Assembly: GCA_013289765.1 (NCBI GenBank)
Contig: JABCZI010000009.1
Coordinates: 181,009 to 245,008 of the forward strand
Source: Acidobacteriota bacterium
Lineage (GTDB): Bacteria > Acidobacteriota > Terriglobia > Terriglobales > Acidobacteriaceae
Reading direction: 5' to 3'
Length of the DNA stretch: 64,000 nt
Below, piece by piece: positions 53,318 to 63,534 of the stretch. The position numbers were made by a program, and so were the translations under genes. The first letter of the stretch is position 1. Each line of letters opens with the position of its first letter. The notes below the pieces were generated by a model, which worked only from the letters and a program-made list of their open reading frames with translations, ran no database searches and was not told the origin of the DNA.

Positions 53318-54076
53318 TCAGGTGGCCACAACAAGACCGCCTGCGGCACGAATGACCTCGCCGGTGATCCAGGCTGATTCGTCTGACGCCAGGAACACCG
53401 CCAGGGGGGCGATATCGGTGACGCGACCGAGCCGGCCGAGCGGCGTCTTCCCAGCCAGAGCGGCGCCGGCGCCACCCTCAAAAGTCCCCGCGGCCACGTT
53501 CCCTTCGGTTTCTGTGTGTCCCGGAGCGATGGCGTTGACGCGTATCTTGCGCGGCGCCAGTTCGAGCGCCAATCCCCTGGTCAGCGTTTCGATGGCGCCT
53601 TTGGTGGAAGCGTACAGCAGGGCTCCCACCACAGGATGCGAACCGACGATCGAGCTGAGGTTGATGATGCTCCCGCCGTCAGGGCCGAAGCGCTTGATCG
53701 CTTCCTGCACGGTGAGAATCGCCCCGAGAACGTTGATGTCGTAGTGGAGATGAAAACTCTGTTCGGTGATCTCCGCGATGGAGCCAAAGCGGAATACTCC
53801 GGCGTTATTGACCAAAACGTCCAGTCTTCCGAACGCAGAATCCACTTCTTTGAATAACCGCGCGACATCTGCGGCCTTGGACACGTCGGCCCCGACCGCG
53901 ATCGCCTTGCCTCCGTTGTCGGTGATCGCCTGAACGACGCGTTCGGCGCCTTCCCGGTCGGAGGAATAGTTCACGGCCACGCGCGCGCCCGCAGCGGCCA
54001 AGGCCGTTGCAATCCCGCCACCTATGCCTTTGGACGCGCCCGTCACTATCGCCACTTTCTTAGAGAGGCTGCTCAT
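53318..54076 (-). CDS. short-chain dehydrogenase/reductase
   Basis: The 252-residue SDR shows the NAD(P) motif TGASKGIGGGIA, VLVNNAGVFRFG, the catalytic Ser in NLSSIVGSHP, and Tyr/Lys in YASTKGAIETLTRG, then APGHTETEGN. The fold is of the FabG/3-oxoacyl reductase or glucose dehydrogenase type. Substrate unknown. The gap 53115-53317 before it on the right of the M41-like gene holds nothing recognised. Confidence 0.93.
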   Translation of the reverse strand: MSSLSKKVAIVTGASKGIGGGIATALAAAGARVAVNYSSDREGAERVVQAITDNGGKAIAVGADVSKAADVARLFKEVDSAFGRLDVLVNNAGVFRFGSIAEITEQSFHLHYDINVLGAILTVQEAIKRFGPDGGSIINLSSIVGSHPVVGALLYASTKGAIETLTRGLALELAPRKIRVNAIAPGHTETEGNVAAGTFEGGAGAALAGKTPLGRLGRVTDIAPLAVFLASDESAWITGEVIRAAGGLVVAT

Positions 54077-54377
54077 AATTCACCATTGTTCTTCATCCGG
54101 CTCCCGTATCCCCGAACGTCCATCGCTGCGAATTGCGCTCGCGGATGAAAATCTTGATTCATGCTCCCTATGCTAAGGAGCGTTTTGAAACGGCGCGTCA
54201 ACATTCCATTTTGCATCTTGAACGAATCGTCGGCAACCTCTTCCAAAACTGGATTATGGCAGGGTTGCCCGTGCCCCAGCCGGAACGAAGAAACATCAGG
54301 GCTGGTTCCATAGCAGCGCCGGCTCATGCTTGTAGCAAGATGCTTGACTCTGTCGCAGGAGCCGGTGATCCGAGCTC
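54077..54377. other. gene-free gap between SDR and SRPBCC genes
   Basis: No convincing gene, repeat or terminator was seen in these 301 bases. A short open frame on the minus strand has no recognisable sequence pattern and no ribosome-binding site. The SDR promoter should lie just right of 54076. Confidence 0.6.
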
Positions 54378-54824
54378 CTATGCGAACGCGTCCGGCTGAC
54401 TCTTACCGGTCGTGATCAGCTTCCGCAAATTCCCGTTTATCAGCGTTCCCCAGGCATTTGAACAGCTACCGTAGCATTCAAACTTGGGCACCAGGCCTTC
54501 GTGCGTGAAACGAACTTCCGTTTTTCCGTCTTTTTCAGAGATATCAAAGACAATATCGGTATCGTTCCACTCACTCTTGTCGTTCGCAAAGCTCAGTTCG
54601 CTGTCTAACACATGCCATACCACTTTCTTGCCAGGAACAAATTCTGTGACCTTTTGTTTGGAGCGGTGCACATCTTTATACCGGTAGGTGAACTCAGCGC
54701 CGAGCCTGGCGGTGTCACCCTCGATCTCTCCTGACCACCATCCCCGAACGTTGTTGATCGCTTTGAAAACTTCTTTGGGAGACTGATCCACCGAAATGGT
54801 GGTAGTGAAGTTTTGATTTTTCAT
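54378..54824 (-). CDS. SRPBCC/AHSA1-domain protein
   Basis: The 148-residue protein starts [20 protein letters not shown] and continues [40 protein letters not shown] and [20 protein letters not shown], with a C-terminal [16 protein letters not shown] helix. This is the START/Bet-v1-like AHSA1 fold that binds hydrophobic ligands. ATG 54824 has GAGGAA seven bases upstream. It diverges from the LolA-like gene, with 67 bases between starts. Confidence 0.9.
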   Translation of the reverse strand: MKNQNFTTTISVDQSPKEVFKAINNVRGWWSGEIEGDTARLGAEFTYRYKDVHRSKQKVTEFVPGKKVVWHVLDSELSFANDKSEWNDTDIVFDISEKDGKTEVRFTHEGLVPKFECYGSCSNAWGTLINGNLRKLITTGKSQPDAFA

Positions 54825-54891
54825 GACTAGTTCCTCTATCCTTTCTGTCGCTGCCGGTGCGTGACCCCGGACTTTCGCAGTATAAATAGCT

Positions 54892-55767
54892 ATGACCTTC
54901 CTGCGCCGCGTCGCAATGCTCTCTCGCAGCCGCAAGTCTGGCCGGTCTCCAGGGGCCAGATGGGCGAATTGTGCCTTTGGGACGATTCAAGCGTCCATCG
55001 CTTTGCTGGTGCTGTTGTCGCTGTTGCATCCGTCGCGGGCCTTCGCGGCGAATCCTGACCTGGAGACTGTGCTGACTGGCTCGCGCCAGCGTATTGAGAA
55101 ATTGGACTACCGCGCGACCGGGCGACTCACACGCGTGGAAGGCAATGGCAAGCGCACGAGCTACAAGTTTGTCGGCAAGGCTCGCTGGTTTCCCGATGGT
55201 CTGCGTCTGCTATGCGAAATCTCGGGGCCTGGCTCAGAGAAGACGACTCTTCTTCTGCATATGAGCGTGAGTGGGCACGTGACCATCGAGACGGTACTTC
55301 CTGGCGAGAAGGCCGCCAGCGTGTTGCCATTCGAACGTTGGAACGAGCCACTCGCGGGAACAGACTTCTCCTATGAAGACATGGTCGAGAGCCAGTTCTT
55401 CTGGAAGAATCAGAAACTCCTGGCGCCGGAGAAATACGGCGCACGGGATTGCTTTGTCCTGAAGAGCATGCCCGGCTCTCAGGACCGGACTTACTATGAT
55501 TCGGTAACATCGTGGATTGACCGCAGTATTTTGTACCCTGTGCACGTGGTGAAGACGCTTCGCGGGACGGGACAGCAGAAGGAATTCGTTTACTACGGGC
55601 TGCGGCAGGTCGGCGGCGCTTGGTCCGCGAGCCAAGTGGAGGCAACGGTGCAGGGCAAGCCCGGCTCCTCGATGATGGTAATTGAAGGGGGCTCGGGAAA
55701 GGCAAATCTTGGACGCAAGGACTTTGATATCGGCCAGTCCAGCGCTCAAGGAGAGAAAGTGAAATAA
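54892..55767 (+). CDS. LolA-like outer-membrane lipoprotein-sorting protein
   Basis: The 291-residue protein has a basic N-terminus and a hydrophobic signal segment ([21 protein letters not shown]), then a half-barrel layout known from LolA/LolB relatives (PF17131-type): [73 protein letters not shown] and [19 protein letters not shown]. Such proteins carry or process lipids in the periplasm. A TATAAAT box lies at about 54880. The small membrane protein downstream and MMPL exporter fit a lipid-export context. Confidence 0.85.
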   Translation: MTFLRRVAMLSRSRKSGRSPGARWANCAFGTIQASIALLVLLSLLHPSRAFAANPDLETVLTGSRQRIEKLDYRATGRLTRVEGNGKRTSYKFVGKARWFPDGLRLLCEISGPGSEKTTLLLHMSVSGHVTIETVLPGEKAASVLPFERWNEPLAGTDFSYEDMVESQFFWKNQKLLAPEKYGARDCFVLKSMPGSQDRTYYDSVTSWIDRSILYPVHVVKTLRGTGQQKEFVYYGLRQVGGAWSASQVEATVQGKPGSSMMVIEGGSGKANLGRKDFDIGQSSAQGEKVK

Positions 55768-55808
55768 ATCGAATCGCCGCTAGAAAAGCGACAGGAGGGA
55801 AAGGCAGC

Positions 55809-56060
55809 GTGAAGGGAGTTCACTTTGCGATGACGGCTGTAGCTTCTGTCTGGCTCAGTCTTGCTTTGTGGCTGGTCTTTTCTGGTACGACCGGACGCGA
55901 CGTCTATCCAGTCGGCGCAGTTGCTAAGTTTTTGGATAAGGTGCCTTCTGTTGTCGGCGCACCGATTTTCATTCTGCTTTGGATTGTATTTTTGCTCGGG
56001 TGGCTAGTGCTTCTGACATTCGGTGTTAGGCCACTTTTCCGACGCAGATCAAAACCCTAA
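55809..56060 (+). CDS. small two-helix membrane protein
   Basis: The 83-residue protein begins at GTG 55809 after AGGAGGGAA (55794-55802) and has two hydrophobic helices, VASVWLSLALWLVFSGT and APIFILLWIVFLLGWLVLL, ending basic (FRRRSKP). It follows the LolA-like gene by 41 bases and likely shares its transcript. No family recognised. Confidence 0.65.
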   Translation: MKGVHFAMTAVASVWLSLALWLVFSGTTGRDVYPVGAVAKFLDKVPSVVGAPIFILLWIVFLLGWLVLLTFGVRPLFRRRSKP

Positions 56061-56155
56061 TTCACAAGACAACGCAAAACAGCCCACTACCGCATAGCTT
56101 AACCAGGCTCTTGCAAGGCCCTATGCTGTCACTGGAGCATCCACGGTGTTCGCCG

Positions 56156-58441
56156 TCATATTTCGCCGTCATGGACAAGCTCCTTTTCAGCCGTTACCGG
56201 GGCCCCATGTAAGCCAAAGGGCCACCAATTCCAGTCGCCGGCAAGTTGCAATAGTGCCGGCCCGACCACCATCCGCACCACCGTAGCATCAATGAACACC
56301 GCGACGGCGAGCGTAAAGCCCAGCATTTGGACGACCAGAAAGCTTCCCACGGTGAATGCGGCGAAGACCGCAATCATAATTGCCGCGGCACTCGTGATGA
56401 GCCCGGCCGTCCGCGCCAGGCCCTCGATCACCGCCGACTTCTCGGATAGACCGCGCCGCCGTTCTTCGAGAACTCGGGTGACCAGGAAGACCTCATAGTC
56501 CATGCTCAATCCAAAGACGATGGCAAACGAGAGAATCGGCACGATCGGGTATACGCTACCGGTCGGTCCTTCGAGCCCAAAAAGTTTGCTACCGTGGCCA
56601 TCCTGAAAAACGACGACTAACGCACCGAATGAAGCGCCAACGGAGAGTAGATTGAGCAGAATTGCTTTGACAGCCGCAAACAGACAACGTAACCCGATCA
56701 GGAGCGCCAGCAAGCTCCCCAATATGACGCCAAGGACCACCTTCGGCAACCGCTCTTTTACTACAGAGTCATAATCTGCTTCGAGTGCGGGAACGCCGCC
56801 GACGCGCAGCACAGCGCCCGGCACCCCGGTTATCGCCGCAACATTGGAGGAACGCACGTCTCGTACCCATTGCACCTGCGCGTTGGGCGAGAGAGTGGCG
56901 GTGGGCAGCAACTCAAGCAAGGTAGCTTGGCCATTGCTGCGAAGAAAACTCTTGCGGAATGGCTCAGGCACATCGTGGACGGCGTCCGCAGTGTCAGACA
57001 TTCCCGTGAGGGTCGGAAGTGATACGACCTCTTCCGCTCTGGGATCGCTTTTGAAATGCTCCGTCAAGTGACTGACCGCAAGCCAGCCAGCTGGCGAGAG
57101 CGGCGGAGACTGCGGCGGCAACTCGAGGATCACTCGGAGACCCTGCACAATACCCGACCGCCCCATGCCCTGAAGCGTGTGCAGCGCTCGCACCGACTCG
57201 GCTGCAGCCGGGAGCGAGTTATGGTCAGGAATCCCAGGAGAGATTCGCCGTGCCTGAAATGCAAGGATGAGTAGCGGAATCCCAGCGACCAGCAGAGCGG
57301 TCCAGGGCCGGCGGGTTATGATGCTGCCCCACCGCACCCAGCGCTCACTCGCCGCGCATAGGCTCTCCCGCGTTTTGGGTCGTTTGTCTGGAAGACGCAC
57401 TCTGGCGGCATTGATGCGATGCCCGAGCAGCCCAAGCACCCAAGGCAGAATGAATGTACACAGCATGACACTCAAAACGGTTACCAGCAGGCCAGCGATC
57501 CCGATGGAGCGCAGTTCGCTGATGGGCACAGTCAGCAGCGCTGAAAATCCGATTGCAACCGTCGTGGCCGAGATTATCAGCGTATGTCCCGCTTGCCCGG
57601 CAGCAATATCGGCAGCGCGGCAGGGATCATATCCCTCGGCCAATGCTTCGCGAAACCGGCTCACCATCAGCAATGCATAGTCGATGCCCAAGCCCAGGCC
57701 GAGCATCGTCGCCAGATTCTGCACCAGAATCGATAGCTGCAGATAATGCGCGAGTAGCGCAGCCGCACCCATCGTCATCGAGATGGAGAGCATTCCAACT
57801 CCCAGCGGCAATAGCGCGGCCACAAGACTGCCGAAAGCCAGCAACAGCAGCACAAGAGTTACCGGCATCGCTCGTTTCTCGGCATGGTTGACGTCATCCG
57901 CACTGACCTTACGAAGATCGAAGTTCAGTGGCGCTTCACCCGTAATCTCCAGTTTGATATTGGGGTATTGCGACCTGAGCTGACCTTCCATCCAGTCTGC
58001 TCTTGCCCTCAGTTTGGGGACCAACGCCTCGACAGTTTCATCGTGCGGATCCAACCCGACGATGATCAAGGCCCCGCCATTGTTCCCAGTGAACAGAGGA
58101 TCTGGCCAATCCAGACTCGATACGGCACCCGACACTCCAGGCACGCTACGCAATGAACTGGTTAAGAAGCCCAATGCATCTGCGCCTTTGGCTGAATCCG
58201 GGTCGGGAATGCCGGTGATCACCAGAACCAGGCGGTGGGCGTACGGAGACTGGAAACGCTGCGCCAGTTCCAGGTCAACTTTTTCGGACTCTCCGCCCTT
58301 GATGTGAACGGCTGTCTCCAGGCGACGTTCGACTTTGTAGGAAAAGGGCAGCAGCGCAAGCGCCATGACAAACCCCGACATCGCCAACCAGAATCGGCGG
58401 CGAGCGGCACCACGGCCAGTCTTCAAGCTTGTCATTACCAT
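56156..58441 (-). CDS. MMPL-family RND transporter
   Basis: The 761-residue protein has the MMPL layout: one N-terminal membrane helix, a large extracellular loop, five helices (VTLVLLLLAFGSLVAALLPL, ISATTVAIGFSALLTVPISE and others), and a repeat of the same in the second half (DYEVFLVTRVLEERRRG, SAAAIMIAVFAAFTV). MMPL proteins export lipids or drugs using proton force. The ATG at 58441 is used because the promoter TATATT at 58518-58513 and the palindrome at 58526-58539 lie just upstream; the ATG at 58510 would overlap that promoter. Confidence 0.92.
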   Translation of the reverse strand: MVMTSLKTGRGAARRRFWLAMSGFVMALALLPFSYKVERRLETAVHIKGGESEKVDLELAQRFQSPYAHRLVLVITGIPDPDSAKGADALGFLTSSLRSVPGVSGAVSSLDWPDPLFTGNNGGALIIVGLDPHDETVEALVPKLRARADWMEGQLRSQYPNIKLEITGEAPLNFDLRKVSADDVNHAEKRAMPVTLVLLLLAFGSLVAALLPLGVGMLSISMTMGAAALLAHYLQLSILVQNLATMLGLGLGIDYALLMVSRFREALAEGYDPCRAADIAAGQAGHTLIISATTVAIGFSALLTVPISELRSIGIAGLLVTVLSVMLCTFILPWVLGLLGHRINAARVRLPDKRPKTRESLCAASERWVRWGSIITRRPWTALLVAGIPLLILAFQARRISPGIPDHNSLPAAAESVRALHTLQGMGRSGIVQGLRVILELPPQSPPLSPAGWLAVSHLTEHFKSDPRAEEVVSLPTLTGMSDTADAVHDVPEPFRKSFLRSNGQATLLELLPTATLSPNAQVQWVRDVRSSNVAAITGVPGAVLRVGGVPALEADYDSVVKERLPKVVLGVILGSLLALLIGLRCLFAAVKAILLNLLSVGASFGALVVVFQDGHGSKLFGLEGPTGSVYPIVPILSFAIVFGLSMDYEVFLVTRVLEERRRGLSEKSAVIEGLARTAGLITSAAAIMIAVFAAFTVGSFLVVQMLGFTLAVAVFIDATVVRMVVGPALLQLAGDWNWWPFGLHGAPVTAEKELVHDGEI

Positions 58442-58512
58442 GAAAGATCCACGTAGTTTCCTAGTACGTCTGAGAGCAGTGAAGCGACTTCGGTGATCGG
58501 GTACATCCATAA

Positions 58513-58539
58513 TATAAGGTCAAACTGAATATTCAGTGG
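58513..58539 (-). promoter_or_regulatory. palindromic operator at the MMPL promoter
   Basis: ACTGAATATTCAGT (58526-58539) is a perfect 14-base palindrome in the position of the -35 region of a promoter whose -10 box is TATATT (58518-58513). A TetR- or MarR-like repressor is the usual controller of such exporters, but none is adjacent. The remainder of 58540-58773 shows no gene; a weak TCACTC/GAGTGA stem is at 58638-58658. Confidence 0.6.
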
Positions 58540-58773
58540 GGGTCGGCCCTCAGCTAGTTACCGCAGGTGTGGGGAACTGCCCGTTGAACCCTGGTCAGCG
58601 TGGTTGACGAAGACTTCGCTGTATGATTGCCCGTGAATCACTCATCAAGGAAGAGTGAATCTTTTGGCCAGCAGCCATGAGGAAGGTTCAATTCCCCCCG
58701 CGCTCAACCGTCTTTTTTCTTTCGCCGGACGGAGCCGCATCACGGTTATCGTTCAGAGCACTTACAATAGCGA

Positions 58774-59895
58774 ATGCCGAAAAGTTCAATCCCTGACCGC
58801 AAAGCGATTGCGCGCTTCCGCCTGAGCCGCCATCATTTGCTCGACGAACCGGCCGCGGATGCCGTCACCATTTGCCGCGATGTCTGTGGTGTACAAGCGC
58901 AAGTCATGTCCGCCGCCTACCTTCAGCTTTGGGCGCGCAACCACGCACTCACCCGACCTGAGATTGAAACCGCGCTATGGCAGAACCGGACTCTGGTTAA
59001 GACCTCTCTCATGCGCCAGACCCTTCATCTCATCCCGGCGGATGAATTCTCGCTGTACATAGCCGCCCTAAAGTCCAGCCGAATGGCCGGGGCGTTGCGT
59101 ATCATGGCGAAATTCGGTATTGCTCGCGAGGAAGCCCACGCTCTTACCATTCTGATCATGGATGCTCTCTCCTCGGGACCTCTAGGAAGACCGGCCATCA
59201 CCGCTGCGGTCCGGCCCAAGGTCAGTAAGCGCGTGCGGTCCTGGATGGAAAATGTATGGAGCATCGTGCGCGTGCCCGTGGCTGAGGGTTTGATTTGCTA
59301 CGGGCGAGGTGAAAGCAAAGAAGTGAGTTTCATCCGCCTAGACCGATGGCTGCCCAACCTGAAATCGCAGCCGATCCCGGAAAATGAAGCGCAATGCATC
59401 CTGTTTCGAAAATATTTACGCGCCTATGGTCCCGCGACGGTGACCGATTTCTCGCACTGGTCGGGCATACCCATGCAGCAAGTGAAATCGCTTTACGCTC
59501 TTCTCAAATCCGAATTAGAAGAGATTCCTGGCGACCAGAAGAATTCTCTTCTGCTAAGTGAAGACGTGGCCTTTCTGAACGGCAAGCGCGGAAAAAGTTG
59601 CCTCCGGCTTCTGCCGAGCTTTGACACTTATCTACTCGCGCATCGCGCCAAGGATCATCTATTGAGCGCAAAGCACTACAAGCGCGTCTATCGCAATCAG
59701 GGTTGGATTTCCCCGGTAGTGCTAATCGATGGCGCGGTCGCCGGCATCTGGTCTCACCGACTTCAAAACAAAAACCTACTGCTTAGCATCGAGCCATTTG
59801 AGGGGCTCTCCCGCATGGTGCGCACTGCGATTGAGCGCGAAGCTGAGCATCTGGCCATTTTCTTCGCCGCCAATTTGGACCTCCAGTTCGTATAA
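58774..59895 (+). CDS. winged-helix DNA-binding protein (AlkZ/YcaQ-like, DUF1006)
   Basis: The 373-residue protein begins IARFRLSRHHLLDEPA, then VCGVQAQVMSAAYLQLWARN with LIPADEFSLYIAAL, and has FRKYLRAYGPATVTDFSHWS, GKRGKSCLRLLPSFDTYLLA and RVYRNQGWISPVVLIDGAVA. This matches the HTH_42 winged-helix family that includes the AlkZ/YcaQ DNA glycosylases, though this branch (RLSRHHLL, DTYLLAH) is mostly uncharacterised. A role in base or crosslink repair is possible. It is transcribed just before pncB. Confidence 0.88.
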   Translation: MPKSSIPDRKAIARFRLSRHHLLDEPAADAVTICRDVCGVQAQVMSAAYLQLWARNHALTRPEIETALWQNRTLVKTSLMRQTLHLIPADEFSLYIAALKSSRMAGALRIMAKFGIAREEAHALTILIMDALSSGPLGRPAITAAVRPKVSKRVRSWMENVWSIVRVPVAEGLICYGRGESKEVSFIRLDRWLPNLKSQPIPENEAQCILFRKYLRAYGPATVTDFSHWSGIPMQQVKSLYALLKSELEEIPGDQKNSLLLSEDVAFLNGKRGKSCLRLLPSFDTYLLAHRAKDHLLSAKHYKRVYRNQGWISPVVLIDGAVAGIWSHRLQNKNLLLSIEPFEGLSRMVRTAIEREAEHLAIFFAANLDLQFV

Positions 59896-59961
59896 GGACC
59901 ATTCCCTGAAAAGTTGATGTTTGGTTGATTTTGTTACGACGGCAGCAGAGGATAATAATGC

Positions 59962-61344
59962 ATGATCGTGAACTTTGCGGAGCGGGCACATAATCACAAC
60001 TGGGAACTCGACCCGGTTACAAGATCCTTGCTGGATACCGATTTCTACAAGCTTCTTATGCTGCAGTTTATCTGGAAGCATTACCCGAAGACTCGAGTAT
60101 CGTTCTCTCTATTCAATCGCTCCGCACGCGGTCCGGTAGATACGTTCGCCCACGAAGAGTTAGTGGAGCAACTGGATCATGCTCGCAAGGTGCGCTTCCG
60201 AAAGTCGGAACTGGTCTGGCTGGCGGGCAATACATTCTATGGCCGCCGCGGGATTTTTGAACCGGCTTTCCTGGAGTGGCTGGAACGGGATTTCCGTCTC
60301 TCGGACTATGAGCTCTCGGTTAAGGACGGCCGCTTTCATCTCAGCTTCGATGGCCTCTGGTCTAACACCACCATGTGGGAACTGTATTCGCTCTCCATCA
60401 TCAATGAGTTACGAACCAGAGCCAATCTGAAACGCCTGAGCGAGTTCGGTCTGGACATCCTGTATGCCAGAGCCAAGACCAAATTGTGGAACAAGATCGA
60501 GCGCTTGCGCGGCATCCCCAATTTGAGCGTCGCCGATTTTGGCACGCGCCGCCGGCACAGTTTTCTCTGGCAGGAATATGTCGTCGAAGCCATGGCTGCG
60601 AATCTCGGGAACGGCTTCACTGGAACCTCAAATGCTTTTCTCGCCCACAAGCATGACCTTGAGGCGATTGGCACGAATGCCCATGAAATCCCGATGGTGC
60701 TGGCAGCGTTGGCCCCTGATGACGCAGCGCTCAAGGCTTCCCAGTACCATGTTCTTGAGCTGTGGCAGAACACTTACGAAGGTGTGCTCCGCATTATGCT
60801 GCCGGATACTTTTGGGACTACGCAATTTCTCGAGGGCGCACCCGACTGGGCTGCCGATTGGACAGGCCAGCGAGTCGACAGTAAAGACCCGTATATAGCC
60901 GGCGATGAATATATCGAATGGCTGAGGGCGCGTGGCCGCGATCCCCGTGACAAACTCTTGATTGCATCGGACGCGCTGGATGTTGACGACATCCTGGGCT
61001 TGCACGCATATTTCGGAGGAACTCTCGCCCGGGGAGTCACCCCGGCAGATTTTGCCAGCGCCGAAGACTTCCGAGATAAGCGCAAGTGGACGCCCGGTCG
61101 TCGCATTCGATTCAGCGCAGGCTGGGGAACGCTACTCACCAACGACTTCCGCGGTTGCGATCCCAGCGGCGACACCGGCTTCGATCCCATCAGCCTCATC
61201 AGCAAAGTATCCAGTGTTGAAGGCCATCCGGCCGTGAAGCTTTCCGACAATTATGCGAAAGCGCTCGGCCCTCCTGCTGAAATCGAGCGCTACCGCAGCA
61301 TCTTCGGGACGGTGGGAGTCAGTAATATCCCGGTAATAGCGTAA
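59962..61344 (+). CDS. pncB: nicotinate phosphoribosyltransferase
   Basis: PncB joins nicotinate with phosphoribosyl pyrophosphate to make NaMN, salvaging NAD. The 460-residue protein has LLDTDFYKLLMLQFIWKHYP near the start, FGTRRRHSFLWQEYVVEAM, GTSNAFLAHKHDLEAIGTNA with the conserved His, and SDALDVDDILGLHAYFGG, and DNYAKALGPPAEIERYRSIF at the end. All match type I NAPRTases. It follows the AlkZ-like gene by 66 bases. Confidence 0.95.
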   Translation: MIVNFAERAHNHNWELDPVTRSLLDTDFYKLLMLQFIWKHYPKTRVSFSLFNRSARGPVDTFAHEELVEQLDHARKVRFRKSELVWLAGNTFYGRRGIFEPAFLEWLERDFRLSDYELSVKDGRFHLSFDGLWSNTTMWELYSLSIINELRTRANLKRLSEFGLDILYARAKTKLWNKIERLRGIPNLSVADFGTRRRHSFLWQEYVVEAMAANLGNGFTGTSNAFLAHKHDLEAIGTNAHEIPMVLAALAPDDAALKASQYHVLELWQNTYEGVLRIMLPDTFGTTQFLEGAPDWAADWTGQRVDSKDPYIAGDEYIEWLRARGRDPRDKLLIASDALDVDDILGLHAYFGGTLARGVTPADFASAEDFRDKRKWTPGRRIRFSAGWGTLLTNDFRGCDPSGDTGFDPISLISKVSSVEGHPAVKLSDNYAKALGPPAEIERYRSIFGTVGVSNIPVIA

Positions 61345-61476
61345 GTGTTTGAAAGTAAAAGGCGTAACTAGCCTACCCGTTCGTGCTAAGGTATGGCACG
61401 GCAGAGCCATATACGGCGTCAGCGCTCCGGGATAGTCTTGTTTTCGAGCAGCACTTGGGGGAGGGCTGATCAACAG

Positions 61477-61515
61477 ACGCCTAGGACTCAAATCGAGTCC
61501 GGGGCGTTTTGTTTT
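61477..61515 (+). terminator. intrinsic terminator after pncB
   Basis: ACGCC (61477-61481) and GGACTC (61484-61489) pair with GAGTCC (61495-61500) and GGCGT (61503-61507), a two-part stem with a 2x2 internal loop, followed by TTTTGTTTT. It lies 132 bases past the pncB stop and before the FG-GAP gene. Confidence 0.8.
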
Positions 61516-61612
61516 GCGCTCTACTTTTTTCATTTTCCTTGGGAGACGCGTTCCCAGGTTTTCCGTAGTCGAGATTTAGCTCTGCGCTCGCGCCTGTATA
61601 ATCGCCATTCCT

Positions 61613-63391
61613 ATGCGAGCCGCGTCTTCCGTGTGGACGATTCCCCTGTCGTATTCTTTGGGATTGCTGCTAACCACGATTTCATTGGCGCAGGTTGCCC
61701 CAAACAAATCCCCCAGCCCAGCGCCGCACAAGATTCAAGCGCCCGGCATTCCTCCATCGTCCCCGAAGTTCGAAGATATCGCCCAGCAGGCCGGTCTCAC
61801 CGTCGCACACATTTCTTCTCCGGATAAAAAATATATTGTCGAATCAATGAGCGGCGGCGTCGGGCTGATTGACTGCGATAATGACGGCAAGCTCGACATC
61901 ATCACCGTCAACGGTTCCACCGTTCAGCGCTATCGCCAGGGCGGCGACCCGATGATCACGCTCTATCATCAGGACGCGGACCTCAAGTTCACCGACATCA
62001 CAAAGTCGGCCGGCCTCACTCGCAAAGGATGGGGGATGGGAATCGCCGTCGCCGATTACGACAACGACGGCCTGCAGGATATTTACGTCACCGGCTTTGG
62101 CGGCAACGCTCTCTATCACAATCTGGGCAACTGCAAGTTTGAAGATGTTACCGACAAGGCCGGAGTCGGTGGCGGAGGATTCAGCACCGGCGCAGCTTGG
62201 GCCGATTACGATCGCGACGGCAAAGTGGATCTTTTTGTCTCGCGTTACGTTCATGTCGATATCGATAACCTGCCGCAGTTCGGTAACGATCCCCGCTTCT
62301 GCCGCTTCAAGGGCGTGCTGGTGCAGTGCGGCCCGTGGGGTCTGCCTGGCGAGTCCGACTTGCTGTTTCACAACAAGGGCGACGGCACGTTTGAAGAGGT
62401 GTCGAAGAAAGCCGGCGTTGACGATCCGCATCATTACTATGGCTTGGGCGCGACTTGGGGAGACTACGATAACGACGGCTGGCCTGATCTTTATGTGGCA
62501 AACGATGCCGGCCCGAACTTTTTGTATCGCAATAAGCACGATGGAACGTTTGAGGATGTAGGCCTGCTGGCCGGAGTCGCGCTAAGCGGCGACGGTCTGC
62601 AACAAGGTTCGATGGGCGTGGATTGGGGCGACTACCTTCATGAAGGCCGCTTGTCGATGATCGTCACGAATTTTATCGAGCAAGGTTCGACTCTCTATCA
62701 CAACCTGGGCAAAGATGATTTTGCCGATGTCAGCGTGCGCGCCAAGTTGATGAAACCGACTTATCCCTTCGTGAGTTGGGGCACGGCGTTTTTCGACATG
62801 GATAACGACGGCTGGCTCGACCTGTTCGTGGCAAATGGCCACGTCTACCCGCAGGTCGATACAATTCCCGGCGGCACTCCTTATCGCCAACCCATGCTGT
62901 TGTTCCGCAATCATCGCGACGGAACCTTCGACGATGTTTCGCAAGCATTGGGCGATATGCCCCCGCAATCGCGGCGGGGAGCGGCGTTTGGCGATATCAA
63001 TAACGATGGCAACGTCGATATTGTCGTGCTGAATGTGGGAGAGCCACCGTCGCTCCTGCTCAATCGTAACGACAGCGCGAATCATCGCGTGCTGTTCAAG
63101 CTCGTTGGGATGAAAAGCAATAAAGCTGCGATTGGCGCTCGCGTCACGGTGAAGGCTGGAACGCTCGTGCAGTTTAGCGAAGTACGCGGTGGTGCAAGCT
63201 ATCTTTCCCAGAACGATTTGCGGCTGCACTTCGGATTGGGGTCAAACGACAAGATGACTGAAGTGAATATTCGCTGGCCGAATGGCGAAACCGAAGTGCT
63301 GCGAGATGTGCCGGGAGATTTTATCTACACGATAGTCGAGGGCAAAGGCATTCAGCAGAAAGCAGCGCTGCCGGCACTGCGACGCCCTTGA
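61613..63391 (+). CDS. exported FG-GAP/VCBS protein with ASPIC-UnbV domain (CRTAC1-like)
   Basis: The 592-residue protein has a signal segment (IPLSYSLGLLLTTISLAQVA) and about six calcium-binding repeat units of the type DxDNDGxxD (DCDNDGKLDI, DYDNDGLQDI, DYDRDGKVDL, DYDNDGWPDL, DMDNDGWLDL, DINNDGNVDI), so a seven-bladed beta-propeller is likely. The C-terminal ASPIC/UnbV domain shows KAAIGARVTVKAGTLVQFSE, LHFGLGSNDKMTEVNIRWPN and RDVPGDFIYTI. Such proteins are exported and of unknown function in acidobacteria; one eukaryotic relative is CRTAC1. Confidence 0.93.
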   Translation: MRAASSVWTIPLSYSLGLLLTTISLAQVAPNKSPSPAPHKIQAPGIPPSSPKFEDIAQQAGLTVAHISSPDKKYIVESMSGGVGLIDCDNDGKLDIITVNGSTVQRYRQGGDPMITLYHQDADLKFTDITKSAGLTRKGWGMGIAVADYDNDGLQDIYVTGFGGNALYHNLGNCKFEDVTDKAGVGGGGFSTGAAWADYDRDGKVDLFVSRYVHVDIDNLPQFGNDPRFCRFKGVLVQCGPWGLPGESDLLFHNKGDGTFEEVSKKAGVDDPHHYYGLGATWGDYDNDGWPDLYVANDAGPNFLYRNKHDGTFEDVGLLAGVALSGDGLQQGSMGVDWGDYLHEGRLSMIVTNFIEQGSTLYHNLGKDDFADVSVRAKLMKPTYPFVSWGTAFFDMDNDGWLDLFVANGHVYPQVDTIPGGTPYRQPMLLFRNHRDGTFDDVSQALGDMPPQSRRGAAFGDINNDGNVDIVVLNVGEPPSLLLNRNDSANHRVLFKLVGMKSNKAAIGARVTVKAGTLVQFSEVRGGASYLSQNDLRLHFGLGSNDKMTEVNIRWPNGETEVLRDVPGDFIYTIVEGKGIQQKAALPALRRP

Positions 63392-63534
63392 AGATTCCCG
63401 ATTTCCTGCGAGAACAACCGCGATGGCGAAGAGCACTGTAGCACGCACATCTATCGTCCATTTGGCTCGAGGGGCCACGGCTTTGCCAGCCTGAGATGTC
63501 ACGCTGAATTGTAACTGACGAAAACAGGGATTTA

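Noticed and set aside
54073..54327. Short open frame on the minus strand beyond the SDR gene
   Set aside because: No recognisable pattern or ribosome-binding site; it overlaps the SDR start region.
58685..58705. GGTTCAATTCC stretch resembling a tRNA T-arm
   Set aside because: The flanking bases do not form the T-stem or an acceptor stem, and no anticodon arm can be folded upstream.
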